NCBI GenBank assembly: GCA_027449865.1
Contig: DAIDKV010000141.1
Location: 1-64,000, forward strand
Direction of reading: 5' to 3'
DNA from: Planctomycetales bacterium
Lineage (GTDB): Bacteria; Planctomycetota; Planctomycetia; Isosphaerales; Isosphaeraceae
DNA: 64,000 nt
The translations under genes and the position numbers were made by a program. Shown here piece after piece: positions 55,756 to 63,297 of this stretch. How positions within the stretch are numbered: position 1 is the first letter of the stretch; every line of letters starts with the position of its first letter. The notes beneath the pieces are model-generated. The model made no database searches and was not told the DNA's origin. It worked only from the letters and a program-made list of their open reading frames with translations.

Positions 55756-56618
55756 ACCGACGATCGCAAGTTCGGTCCCGCCGACCGACGCTCGAAGGGC
55801 TCGAGCCCCGCGCAATGCTGTCGACTCTGCATGTGGGCGGCGGGTCGTCGGGGAATCCGGGCTGGGTCAAGCCGGCCATTTTGCAGCAGGTCGCGGCCTC
55901 GCTTTACGCGCCGATCACCACGACGACCACCACAGCGGTCGGCAATCAGACGTTCCCGGCCGGAACGTACGCGGTCCCGCAGCCGACGAAGGCCGAGCTT
56001 CACCGGGAAACCTTCTGGATGGAGTTTGTCGGCCATTATTACGTGGGCCCTCCTCGGTTCTCCAACCAATCGGCGACGATCCATATTTACAGTAACGGAC
56101 GCAACGTGACCTCGAATCAGACGTCGCACGCGAGGGCACAGCTCATCCTGTTTCCGCCGGCCGATCCCTCGGCCTCGCCGACAACCAACGACCCGATGGC
56201 CGGGCAGGTCGCGGGGCTCTTGAGCCTCTTTCCGGCCGACGCGCTGCAATCGGGGAGTTCGCTGTTCGCCGAGATGACCAACCTTCCGGGCGTTGCCAGC
56301 AACGCGCCTGGGACGCTGGATCACGGCCTCCCGTCGCACCTCCAGTTCATGCTCGACACAGGCGGCGTCACCGGGGGGGTCTATTCGGTCCCGCTCTACA
56401 CGCTCGTCACGCCCTCGGGCCTTTCGTCGCCGATCGTGGGCGGCAATGGCGGAGCCGTCTCGAACAATGTGGGCGGGGGTGTGGTGGACCTCAAGTACAT
56501 CCCGACCGGCATCCCTCATGCGTCCGGCGCCCGGCAGTCCGGGACGGTGCTCGTGCGGGTGCAGGGGCTCATCAATACCACCGGCGTGACCAACCCGCTC
56601 TACAAGAGCATCAACTAA
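55752..56618 (+). CDS. LEPR-XLL-type surface protein, paralog 1 of 3
   Basis: The protein is 288 aa; its ATG shares bases with the tolC stop (55752-55755), so it is coupled to it. The N-terminus is Arg-rich, then LEGLEPRAMLSTLHVGG, the best match in the window to the planctomycete LEP-R-x-LL export motif. The domain that follows has landmarks LHRETFWMEFVGHYYVGPPR, SATIHIYSNG, DPSASP, GLPSHLQFMLD, GGGVVDLKYIP and GTVLVRVQGLINTTG. These recur in the next two genes. It looks all-beta. Function unknown; predicted surface-located. Confidence 0.88.
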   Translation: MNRRSQVRSRRPTLEGLEPRAMLSTLHVGGGSSGNPGWVKPAILQQVAASLYAPITTTTTTAVGNQTFPAGTYAVPQPTKAELHRETFWMEFVGHYYVGPPRFSNQSATIHIYSNGRNVTSNQTSHARAQLILFPPADPSASPTTNDPMAGQVAGLLSLFPADALQSGSSLFAEMTNLPGVASNAPGTLDHGLPSHLQFMLDTGGVTGGVYSVPLYTLVTPSGLSSPIVGGNGGAVSNNVGGGVVDLKYIPTGIPHASGARQSGTVLVRVQGLINTTGVTNPLYKSIN

Positions 56619-56633
56619 GGGAGGAGGGTCCCG

Positions 56634-57470
56634 ATGCGCAGGCGATCGCACTCGACCGGGCCCAGCCGGCTCCGACTCCAGCCCGGTCTAGAGGGTTTGG
56701 AGACCCGGGAATTGCTGTCGGCGTCCTCGCCGGCGACGATCGGGGCGGCGCCACGTCCCTTCCCGACTCGCCCATCGGCGATCGTCGCGCACCCCGATTC
56801 GCCGAACGGACTGCTCGGCAAGCGAGCGCCCGGGTCGTTCCTCGACCCCGCCCTGCTCCAGCAGGTAGCCGCCGCCATCTACAATCCGAGCACTCCGCCC
56901 GGCACCCCGACCCCACAGGAAATCCGTCGCGAGACCTTCACGGCGCGGTGGGTGGGCAAATACACGATCGGCCCGCCCCGGTTCTCCGATCGGGCCAGTA
57001 CCATCCACCTGTATGGCGTCACAGGCGGCTCGAATCAGTTCTACAAGGGGAAGTTCAACATCGCGATCTACCCGCCGTCGGACCCCTCGGCGACACCGAC
57101 ACCCGGAAATCTCTTTGCCAACCAGATCACGGGTACGGCCGCGCTTTTCGGTCAGAATTATCTCCAGTCGGGAAGCATGACGGTGCTCGACCTGCACGGG
57201 ACGCCAGCTCCGGGGTCGTCGCCCAACGCCCTGCCAACCCGCCTGACCTGGGCCTACGACGCGAACACCAGCGCCGGCCCGTACGCGGCGCCTGGTGGTG
57301 TCGTGCCGGGCAGCGGGTTCACGCAGGGGGCGGGCGTGGTCGATCTCCATTACCTCCCCGACACGCATCCTCTTCCCGGAACCAATGGATCGGGCCGGGT
57401 CGTGGTGACCTTCCAGGGGCTAATCAACTCCAGCGGGATCGTGAGCCCGGTCTCGAAGTTCATCATGTAA
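56634..57470 (+). CDS. LEPR-XLL-type surface protein, paralog 2 of 3
   Basis: The protein is 278 aa; GGGAGGAGGG lies just before ATG 56634, 15 bases after paralog 1. The N-terminal motif is LEGLETRELLSASSPATIG. The shared domain has IRRETFTARWVGKYTIGPPR, STIHLYGVTGGSNQFYKGKF, DPSATPTPGN, ALPTRLTWAYD, AGVVDLHYLPDTHPLPG and GRVVVTFQGLINSSG. It carries LLQQVAAAIYNPS, also present as ILQQVAASLYAP in paralog 1. No catalytic residues stand out. Confidence 0.88.
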   Translation: MRRRSHSTGPSRLRLQPGLEGLETRELLSASSPATIGAAPRPFPTRPSAIVAHPDSPNGLLGKRAPGSFLDPALLQQVAAAIYNPSTPPGTPTPQEIRRETFTARWVGKYTIGPPRFSDRASTIHLYGVTGGSNQFYKGKFNIAIYPPSDPSATPTPGNLFANQITGTAALFGQNYLQSGSMTVLDLHGTPAPGSSPNALPTRLTWAYDANTSAGPYAAPGGVVPGSGFTQGAGVVDLHYLPDTHPLPGTNGSGRVVVTFQGLINSSGIVSPVSKFIM

Positions 57471-57492
57471 GCGAAGGTCCGGAGGGAGTCCG

Positions 57493-58293
57493 ATGGAACG
57501 AATCGCCCCGGGCCGTCGTGGCGGCCATTTTCGACGTCCGACAATCGAGCCGCTCGAGGTGCGTACCCTGCTGACGTCGCACCCGCTTGGACCGACACTC
57601 CCGGGACACCACTATCCGACACCCGACGTGAAACAGTTCGTCCCGATCCTCTATCCGCCCGGGACGCCACAGCCGACCGCCGCGGAGATCCAGCGCGAGT
57701 CGTTCGACTTCCGGGGGATCGGTCATTACACCGTCGGACCCGGCGGATTCAGCCAGCAATCCGTCAAGATCCACGGATATGGCAAGGCGGGTGGGAGCAA
57801 TCTGTCGCACCGGACCTATTTTCAATTCGCCGTGATCGAGCCCTCAGCCTCGGCGCCGAGCCCGGTCATCTACGGCAACATGAGCCTGGTGGGAGCGAAC
57901 TATCTCCAGAACAGTTCGTTGCTGATCGTGGATTTTGTCGGGCCGCCGGGGAGTGAGGTCCACGGACTGCCGACTCATCTCTACTGGATCTCGGACGCGA
58001 ATCAATCGAGTTCCGGTCCGTTCGCCGAGACCGGAACGGCCTTCCCCGGCCGGAGCAACTTCCCCGCGAACTACTTCAATGCCCAGGGCCTGCCCGTGAG
58101 TCCGCTTAGCCAGGGACTCCCTCCGGCGAGTGTCAATTACTGGGGCCTCTCGCTTGGCTCGGTTGACTTCAAGTACGTCCCCGATGCCCATCCTGTCAAG
58201 GGAAGCCTCGGATCGGGAACGGTGATCGTGACGATGCACGGCCTGATGAACAACTCAGGAGCCCAGAGCCAGATCGACAAGAATCTCAACTAA
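57493..58293 (+). CDS. LEPR-XLL-type surface protein, paralog 3 of 3
   Basis: The protein is 266 aa; GGAGGGAG lies upstream of ATG 57493, 22 bases after paralog 2. The N-terminal motif is IEPLEVRTLLTSHPLGP. The shared domain has IQRESFDFRGIGHYTVGPGG, SVKIHGYGKAGGSNLSHRTY, EPSASAPSP, GLPTHLYWISDANQSSSGPF, GSVDFKYVPDAHPVKG and GTVIVTMHGLMNNSG. It lacks the LQQVA segment and carries a 25-residue insert before VDFKY. A decayed transposase lies right after it. Confidence 0.88.
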   Translation: MERIAPGRRGGHFRRPTIEPLEVRTLLTSHPLGPTLPGHHYPTPDVKQFVPILYPPGTPQPTAAEIQRESFDFRGIGHYTVGPGGFSQQSVKIHGYGKAGGSNLSHRTYFQFAVIEPSASAPSPVIYGNMSLVGANYLQNSSLLIVDFVGPPGSEVHGLPTHLYWISDANQSSSGPFAETGTAFPGRSNFPANYFNAQGLPVSPLSQGLPPASVNYWGLSLGSVDFKYVPDAHPVKGSLGSGTVIVTMHGLMNNSGAQSQIDKNLN

Positions 58294-58329
58294 AGTTTCC
58301 ATCCGGCGGGAGAACGATGGAGAAAGCTC

Positions 58330-58665
58330 CTGAGCCCCCTCCAGCCGCTCATCGATTTGCTCGATGACGGCCCGATGCAGCGACTTGTGGTTCCCTCTCA
58401 GCGGCAGCAGGTCGTCGGCCTTGCCGCGGATGATCTCCTCGGCGATCGCCTTCTGCACCCGCCCTCGCGTCGATCTTACGATCCCGCCTCGGACGTCGAT
58501 CTTCTTGAGCCGTTCGGGGATCGCGGTGATCTCGATGGAACTGGCGTCGATGGCCCCTGGTCCAAACTCAGGCGATTCTCCACCGCTCAGAGGCTGACGA
58601 CATGCGGGGCGGAGCGGCCGACGGAACGTCACGATGGGCCTTGCCGTCGATGGCGATCCGTACCA
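58330..58665 (-). pseudogene. Decayed ISAs1-family transposase fragment
   Basis: Read on the minus strand, several frames give successive ISAs1-family landmarks: VRIAIDGKAHRDV (about 58660-58611), then PHVVSL, a TGA stop at 58589-58587 where the family has Trp, then AVENRLSLDQ. In a third frame come IEITAIPERLKKIDVRGGIV (about 58535), QKAIAEEIIRGKADDLLPLR and GNHKSLHRAVIEQIDERLEG. The family's catalytic Asp in TIDAMG is replaced (RSTRG). At least two frameshifts, a nonsense codon and truncation at both ends make it inactive. No terminal inverted repeats are visible. Confidence 0.75.
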
Positions 58666-58730
58666 GACGGTAGACTGGAACCGGGCCGCGAGGGGCCGGC
58701 CCCGCCTTGCCGTGCGGAAGGGGAGCGAGG

Positions 58731-59567
58731 ATGCACATCCGGCCGATGAGCGAAGCCGATATCCCCGATGGCATCCGGTTGAAGGACCAGGCAGGCTGGA
58801 ACCAGGTCGCGGCCGACTGGCACCGGTTCCTGGCCCTCTCCGAGGGTGGGTGCTTCGTCTGCGTCCATGCCGGGGAAGTCATCGGATCGGTGACGACCTG
58901 TCGCTTCGGCCCGATCGGATGGGTCGCCATGCTCCTTGTCGCTCAGCCTCACCGAGGGAATGGGATCGGGACGTCGCTCTTGCGTCGGGCCTTGCAACGC
59001 CTGGAGGAAGTCGGCGTGCGATCGGTCCGGCTGGATGCAACCCCCGCGGGACGACCGCTCTACAAGGCGATGGGGTTTCGCGTCGACTTCGCAGTCTTGC
59101 GCTTTGCTGGCGTCGCGAGTGGGGCTCGCCTCGATGCGGGAATCCGCTCCGGACAACCTGGGGATCGGCCTGAGGCGGCGGCCCTGGATTGCTCGGTCAC
59201 CGGAACGGATCGTCAGAATCTGATCGATCGGCTCGTTGATGACAACCCAGGGAGATTCCTACTGGCGAGGTCATCCGGCGGTTCCGTCCGCGGTTACGCG
59301 ATGTGGCGCCCCGGGTCTTCGGCCGATCAGGTCGGGCCGTGCATTGCGGATCGGGAAACCGGAGTTGCCCTGCTCGACAGTGTGTCCGCGATGCTCGAAG
59401 GTGATCCAATCGTCATCGACATCCCGACCGATAATGTGGCCGCGGTGGCCTGGGCGGCCGATCGAGGCCTCAAGATCAGCCGCCCGCTCTGGCGAATGAC
59501 GCGTGGCGAAAGCGTTGCCGAGGACCTCGAACGGATCTGGGCCAGTTCGGGTCCTGAGATGGGTTAA
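58731..59567 (+). CDS. GNAT family N-acetyltransferase
   Basis: The protein is 278 aa from ATG 58731 (GGGGAGCGAGG upstream, the strongest start). The N-terminal domain has the acetyl-CoA loop VAQPHRGNGIGTSLLRRALQ and TPAGRPLYKAMGFR. A second domain (about 150-278) resembles the C-terminal GNAT-like extension of YitH/Acetyltransf_18 proteins (IDRLVDDNPGRFLLARSSGG; IDIPTDNVAAVAWAADRGLK). The substrate is unknown. The two genes that follow (epimerase-like, DHDPS-like) are close on the same strand, and the set reads as one catabolic operon. Confidence 0.88.
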   Translation: MHIRPMSEADIPDGIRLKDQAGWNQVAADWHRFLALSEGGCFVCVHAGEVIGSVTTCRFGPIGWVAMLLVAQPHRGNGIGTSLLRRALQRLEEVGVRSVRLDATPAGRPLYKAMGFRVDFAVLRFAGVASGARLDAGIRSGQPGDRPEAAALDCSVTGTDRQNLIDRLVDDNPGRFLLARSSGGSVRGYAMWRPGSSADQVGPCIADRETGVALLDSVSAMLEGDPIVIDIPTDNVAAVAWAADRGLKISRPLWRMTRGESVAEDLERIWASSGPEMG

Positions 59568-59597
59568 GTAAGCGTCCCGGCACAGGAGCCAGATCAT

Positions 59598-60617
59598 ATG
59601 ATCCGTGATATCGAGGAGCTGGAGGATCAGCTCAGCGCACCGACGGCGGGGGTCCTGGAGGCGATGGCTCGGCTCGAGGGCGATATCATTCTCCTCGGGG
59701 TGGCCGGCAAGATGGGGCCGACCCTCGCGCGCATGGCGAGGCGGGCCTCGGACATGGCCGGCGTCCGCCGTCGAGTGATCGGTGTCGCGCGCTTCACCGA
59801 CGCGGCGGTTGAGGGTCGGTTGCAGGCCCACGGCGTCGAGACGATCCGCGCCGACCTGCTCGACGAGGAGGCCCTGGCACACCTGCCCGAGGCGCCCAAC
59901 ATCGTCTACATGGCGGGGCGGAAGTTCGGCACCACCGGCCAGGAGTCAGCCACCTGGGCCATGAATGCGTATCTCCCCGGGCCGGTCTGCCGGAGGTATC
60001 GGTCGAGTCGGATCGTGGCCTTCTCGACGGGGAACGTCTACGGCCCCGTACCCGCCGACTCTCCCGGCTCGCGTGAGGAGGATCCGCCGGCTCCTCAAGG
60101 AGAGTATGCCATGAGCTGCCTGGGCCGGGATCGGATTTTTGAGTACTTCAGCCGCTCCCTCGGCATCCCAATGGTTCTGATCCGCCTGAACTACGCGGCG
60201 GAGGTGCGGTACGGCGTACTCGTCGACATCGCCGAGCGCGTGCGCGACGGTTTGCCGATCGACCTGACCGTCGGGGCGTTCAACGTGATCTGGCAGGGCG
60301 ACGCCAATGCGATGGCCCTGCAAGCTTTTGACCAGGCCGAGGTCCCGCCCGCCGTGCTCAACGTCACCGGCCCGGAGATTCTGAAGGTGCGCGAGGTCGC
60401 GGAGACCTTCGGGCGCCTCCTTGGCAGGCCAGCCCGATTCGTCGGCCAGGAGGGATCGGAAGCCCTGCTCAATGATGCGGGGAGGGCACATCGGCTCTTC
60501 GGGGCGCCGGCCGTCGACGCCGAAAGACTGATCGCCTGGGTCGCCGACTGGATGGCGCGAGGCGGTGAGACGCTCGGCAAGCCGACCCACTTCCAGGCGA
60601 GCAATGGACGCTTCTAA
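59598..60617 (+). CDS. NAD-dependent epimerase/dehydratase-like protein (atypical SDR)
   Basis: The protein is 339 aa. The Rossmann Gly-rich motif is GVAGKMGPTLARMARRAS, an unusual GxxGKMG form. FSTGNVYGPVPAD is the extended-SDR SxxxVYG-like strand. The expected YxxxK catalytic pair is not conserved: the segment reads GEYAMSCLGRDRIFEY, with Cys where Lys is expected. It may bind NAD without classical epimerase activity. It lies 30 bases downstream of the GNAT gene and 30 upstream of the DHDPS-like gene. Exact substrate unknown. Confidence 0.82.
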   Translation: MIRDIEELEDQLSAPTAGVLEAMARLEGDIILLGVAGKMGPTLARMARRASDMAGVRRRVIGVARFTDAAVEGRLQAHGVETIRADLLDEEALAHLPEAPNIVYMAGRKFGTTGQESATWAMNAYLPGPVCRRYRSSRIVAFSTGNVYGPVPADSPGSREEDPPAPQGEYAMSCLGRDRIFEYFSRSLGIPMVLIRLNYAAEVRYGVLVDIAERVRDGLPIDLTVGAFNVIWQGDANAMALQAFDQAEVPPAVLNVTGPEILKVREVAETFGRLLGRPARFVGQEGSEALLNDAGRAHRLFGAPAVDAERLIAWVADWMARGGETLGKPTHFQASNGRF

Positions 60618-60647
60618 ACGATTCGATCCCTGTTGCGGAGACGCCTC

Positions 60648-61712
60648 ATGCCGACCCTGCCGACGACCCTCCGCTCGGCCCTCAATCGAGGTGCAGTCAT
60701 CCCGGCCATGCCTCTGGCCCTCACCGCGGAGCGCCGGCTGGACGAACGGCGGCAGCGGGCTCTCATACGCTATTATGCCGCGTCCGGTGCGGGCGGGCTG
60801 GCCGTGGGGGTTCACACGACGCAATTCGCGATCCGGCACAAAAAGCACGGATTGCTGGAGCCGGTGCTCGCCCTGGCGGCTGAAGAGCTGGATCGTGCCG
60901 ACGCGAGACGAGGCGAGCCCATGATCCGCGTCGCCGGTGTGTACGGCCCGACACTCGCGGCCGTTTACGAGGCAAGAGTGGCCCGCGACCTTGGATATCA
61001 CGCCGCGCTGCTCAGTATGTCCGCCCTGATCGCTGCTGACGTCGATCACATGGTCGCTCACTGCCGCGAGATCGCCGCGATCCTGCCGGTGTTTGGCTTT
61101 TACCTCCAGGAGAGCGTCGGCGGGCGGCCCTTACCGTACCGGTTCTGGAGGCGTTGGGCGGAGCTCGAGGGTGTCGTCGCGGTGAAGATCGCGCCGTTTA
61201 ACCGCTACAAGACCCTCGACGTCATCCGCGCCGTCGCTGAGTCGGGGCGGGACGATATCGCGTTGTACACGGGAAACGACGACGCCATCGTCGCCGATCT
61301 CGTGACTCCCTTTTGCGTCGACACGCCGCAAGGCCCGGTGGAGCGTCGAATCGTCGGCGGTCTGCTCGGCCACTGGTCGGTCTGGACGAGCAAGGCCGTG
61401 GCGATCCACACGGATTGCCAGGCCGCCTCGCGGGCGAGGACCATCCCGACCGACCTGCTCGCGACGGGTTATCGGATCACCGACGCCAACGCGGCGTTCT
61501 TCGACGCCGCCCACAATTTCCGCGGTTGCATCGCCGGGCTGCACGAGGTCCTCCGCCGCCAGGGGCTGCTGGAGGGAATCTGGTGCCTCGACCCGGACGA
61601 GGGCCTGAGCCCGGGCCAGGCTGCCGAAATCGACCGGGTCTATCGCTCGTATCCCGAGTTGAACGACGACGCTTTCGTCGCGGCAGGTCGCGATGAGTGG
61701 CTTTCGGGCTGA
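60648..61712 (+). CDS. DHDPS/NAL-family aldolase-like protein
   Basis: The protein is 354 aa from ATG 60648 (CGGAG upstream). It belongs to the Schiff-base aldolase family (DapA, NanA, KDG aldolase). The catalytic Lys is K180 (GVVAVKIAPFNRYKTLDVI) and the acid/base Tyr is Y152 (PVFGFYLQESVGG); the 28-residue spacing equals that of DapA. It is longer than DapA (about 290 aa) and has an unusual N-terminal part (GGLAVGVHTTQFAI). In this operon it probably cleaves or makes a sugar-acid-type compound, not lysine precursors; that is inference. Confidence 0.87.
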   Translation: MPTLPTTLRSALNRGAVIPAMPLALTAERRLDERRQRALIRYYAASGAGGLAVGVHTTQFAIRHKKHGLLEPVLALAAEELDRADARRGEPMIRVAGVYGPTLAAVYEARVARDLGYHAALLSMSALIAADVDHMVAHCREIAAILPVFGFYLQESVGGRPLPYRFWRRWAELEGVVAVKIAPFNRYKTLDVIRAVAESGRDDIALYTGNDDAIVADLVTPFCVDTPQGPVERRIVGGLLGHWSVWTSKAVAIHTDCQAASRARTIPTDLLATGYRITDANAAFFDAAHNFRGCIAGLHEVLRRQGLLEGIWCLDPDEGLSPGQAAEIDRVYRSYPELNDDAFVAAGRDEWLSG

Positions 61713-61756
61713 CCATCCCGACCCGAGGGAAGTTCCTTTGGCGAGGCCCGCGCCGT

Positions 61757-63259
61757 TCAGGTCAGGATCTCCTCGACAACTCGCCCGCCGACATCGGTCA
61801 GACGGAAGTCGCGGCCCTGGAAGCGATACGTCAACTTCAGGTGATCGAGTCCGAGTTGATGGAGAATCGTCGCCTGGATGTCGTGGACATGGACGCGACT
61901 GGCAACCGGGGCAAAGCCGAACTCGTCCGTCTCGCCAAACGTGATCCCCGGCCGGACACCGCCGCCGGCCATCCAGACGGTCATCGCGTCGATGTGATGA
62001 TTGCGGCCGATCGACTCGCGAATTTCTCCCATCGGCGTCCGACCGAACTCACCTCCCCAGACGACCAGCGTTTCATCGAGCAGCCCCCTCGCCTTCAGGT
62101 CGCGGATCAGCGCAGCGCAGGGGCGGTCGATCTCTCGACAGACCGTGTCCAGATCGCGGTTGATCGTCTGCCCCGGGCCGCCGTGATGGTCCCAGTCGGT
62201 GTGATAAAGCTGGACGAACCGGACACCCCGCTCCACCAGCCGGCGAGCCAGTAGGCAGTTCGTCGCGAAACTGGGCTTGCCCGGCTCGACGCCGTAGAGC
62301 TTCAAGGTTTCGGGCGTCTCGGAGGTCAGGTCGATTAGCTCCGGAGCACTGGTCTGCATCCGATAAGCGACCTCATACGAGTTGATCCGGGTGGCGATCT
62401 CGGGATCTTCCGTTGCGTCGAGATGCATTCGGTTGAGGTCGTTGATCGTCTCGATGGTCCGTCGCTGGCGGTCGACGGAGATTCCCTCGGGCGTGGCGAG
62501 ATTGAGGATCGGATCGCCGCCCGAACGGAGCGGAACCCCCTGGAACGACGAGGGCAAGAACCCGCTCGACCAGTTCACGGCACCGCCGCGCGGGCCGCGT
62601 GGACCCGATTGCAGGACAACGAAACCCGGCAGGCTGGAGGACTCGCTGCCGATCCCATACGTGACCCAGGCTCCCATGCTCGGCCGTCCGAACTGCACGG
62701 TCCCTGTGTTCGCGAACAGCTTCGCCGGCGCGTGGTTGAAGACGTCGGTGGCCGCCGTCTTGATGAACGCCAGGTCGTCCACGATCCGAGAGAGATGCGG
62801 CATCAATTCAGAGACCCAGGCGCCGGACTGCCCGTGCTGGGCGAACCGGCGGGTGGTCCCCATGAGCTTCGGCGGGTTCCTGGTGAACGAGTCCATGAAC
62901 GCGAACCGACGCCCCTTGATGAACGACTCCGGGATCGGCTGCCCGGTGTAAGCCTGGAGCCGGGGCTTGAAGTCGAACATCTCAAGCTGGCTGGGCCCGC
63001 CCGCCATGAAGAGATAAATCACGTTCTTCGCCCGTGCCGGGAAGTGGCCGGGGCGGACGGCCAGCGGGTCGGAGTCTCCCTGCGCGGGGGCTTTTCGGGA
63101 ACGGGGTACGGCCTCACGATCCGCGGCATTCGCAACGCCATCGGCACCGAAAAGCGACCCGAGCGCCATCGCGCCGACCCCCAGGCCGCAATCCACGAAG
63201 AAATGCCGGCGCGTCCGCTGGCGCAACGCCCATGCCTGCCGTTCACGATCGTCGATCAT
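61757..63259 (-). CDS. DUF1501 family protein (Tat-type signal)
   Basis: The protein is 500 aa. The signal is Tat-like (TRRHFFVDCGLGVGAMALGS). DUF1501, a sulfatase-fold relative, is abundant in planctomycetes and found together with DUF1549/DUF1553 proteins. Landmarks are KNVIYLFMAGGPSQLEMFDF, AKLFANTGTVQFGRPSMGAW, QLYHTDWDHHGGPG, LVVWGGEFGRTPMGE and GRNHHIDAMTVWMAGGGVRP. The role is unknown; probable export to the periplasm. It lies 38 bases downstream of the DUF1553 gene and should be co-transcribed with it. Confidence 0.93.
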   Translation of the reverse strand: MIDDRERQAWALRQRTRRHFFVDCGLGVGAMALGSLFGADGVANAADREAVPRSRKAPAQGDSDPLAVRPGHFPARAKNVIYLFMAGGPSQLEMFDFKPRLQAYTGQPIPESFIKGRRFAFMDSFTRNPPKLMGTTRRFAQHGQSGAWVSELMPHLSRIVDDLAFIKTAATDVFNHAPAKLFANTGTVQFGRPSMGAWVTYGIGSESSSLPGFVVLQSGPRGPRGGAVNWSSGFLPSSFQGVPLRSGGDPILNLATPEGISVDRQRRTIETINDLNRMHLDATEDPEIATRINSYEVAYRMQTSAPELIDLTSETPETLKLYGVEPGKPSFATNCLLARRLVERGVRFVQLYHTDWDHHGGPGQTINRDLDTVCREIDRPCAALIRDLKARGLLDETLVVWGGEFGRTPMGEIRESIGRNHHIDAMTVWMAGGGVRPGITFGETDEFGFAPVASRVHVHDIQATILHQLGLDHLKLTYRFQGRDFRLTDVGGRVVEEILT

Positions 63260-63297
63260 GGGAAAAAGCCCCGCGAAGTCGATCGAGCGGGACGCAC

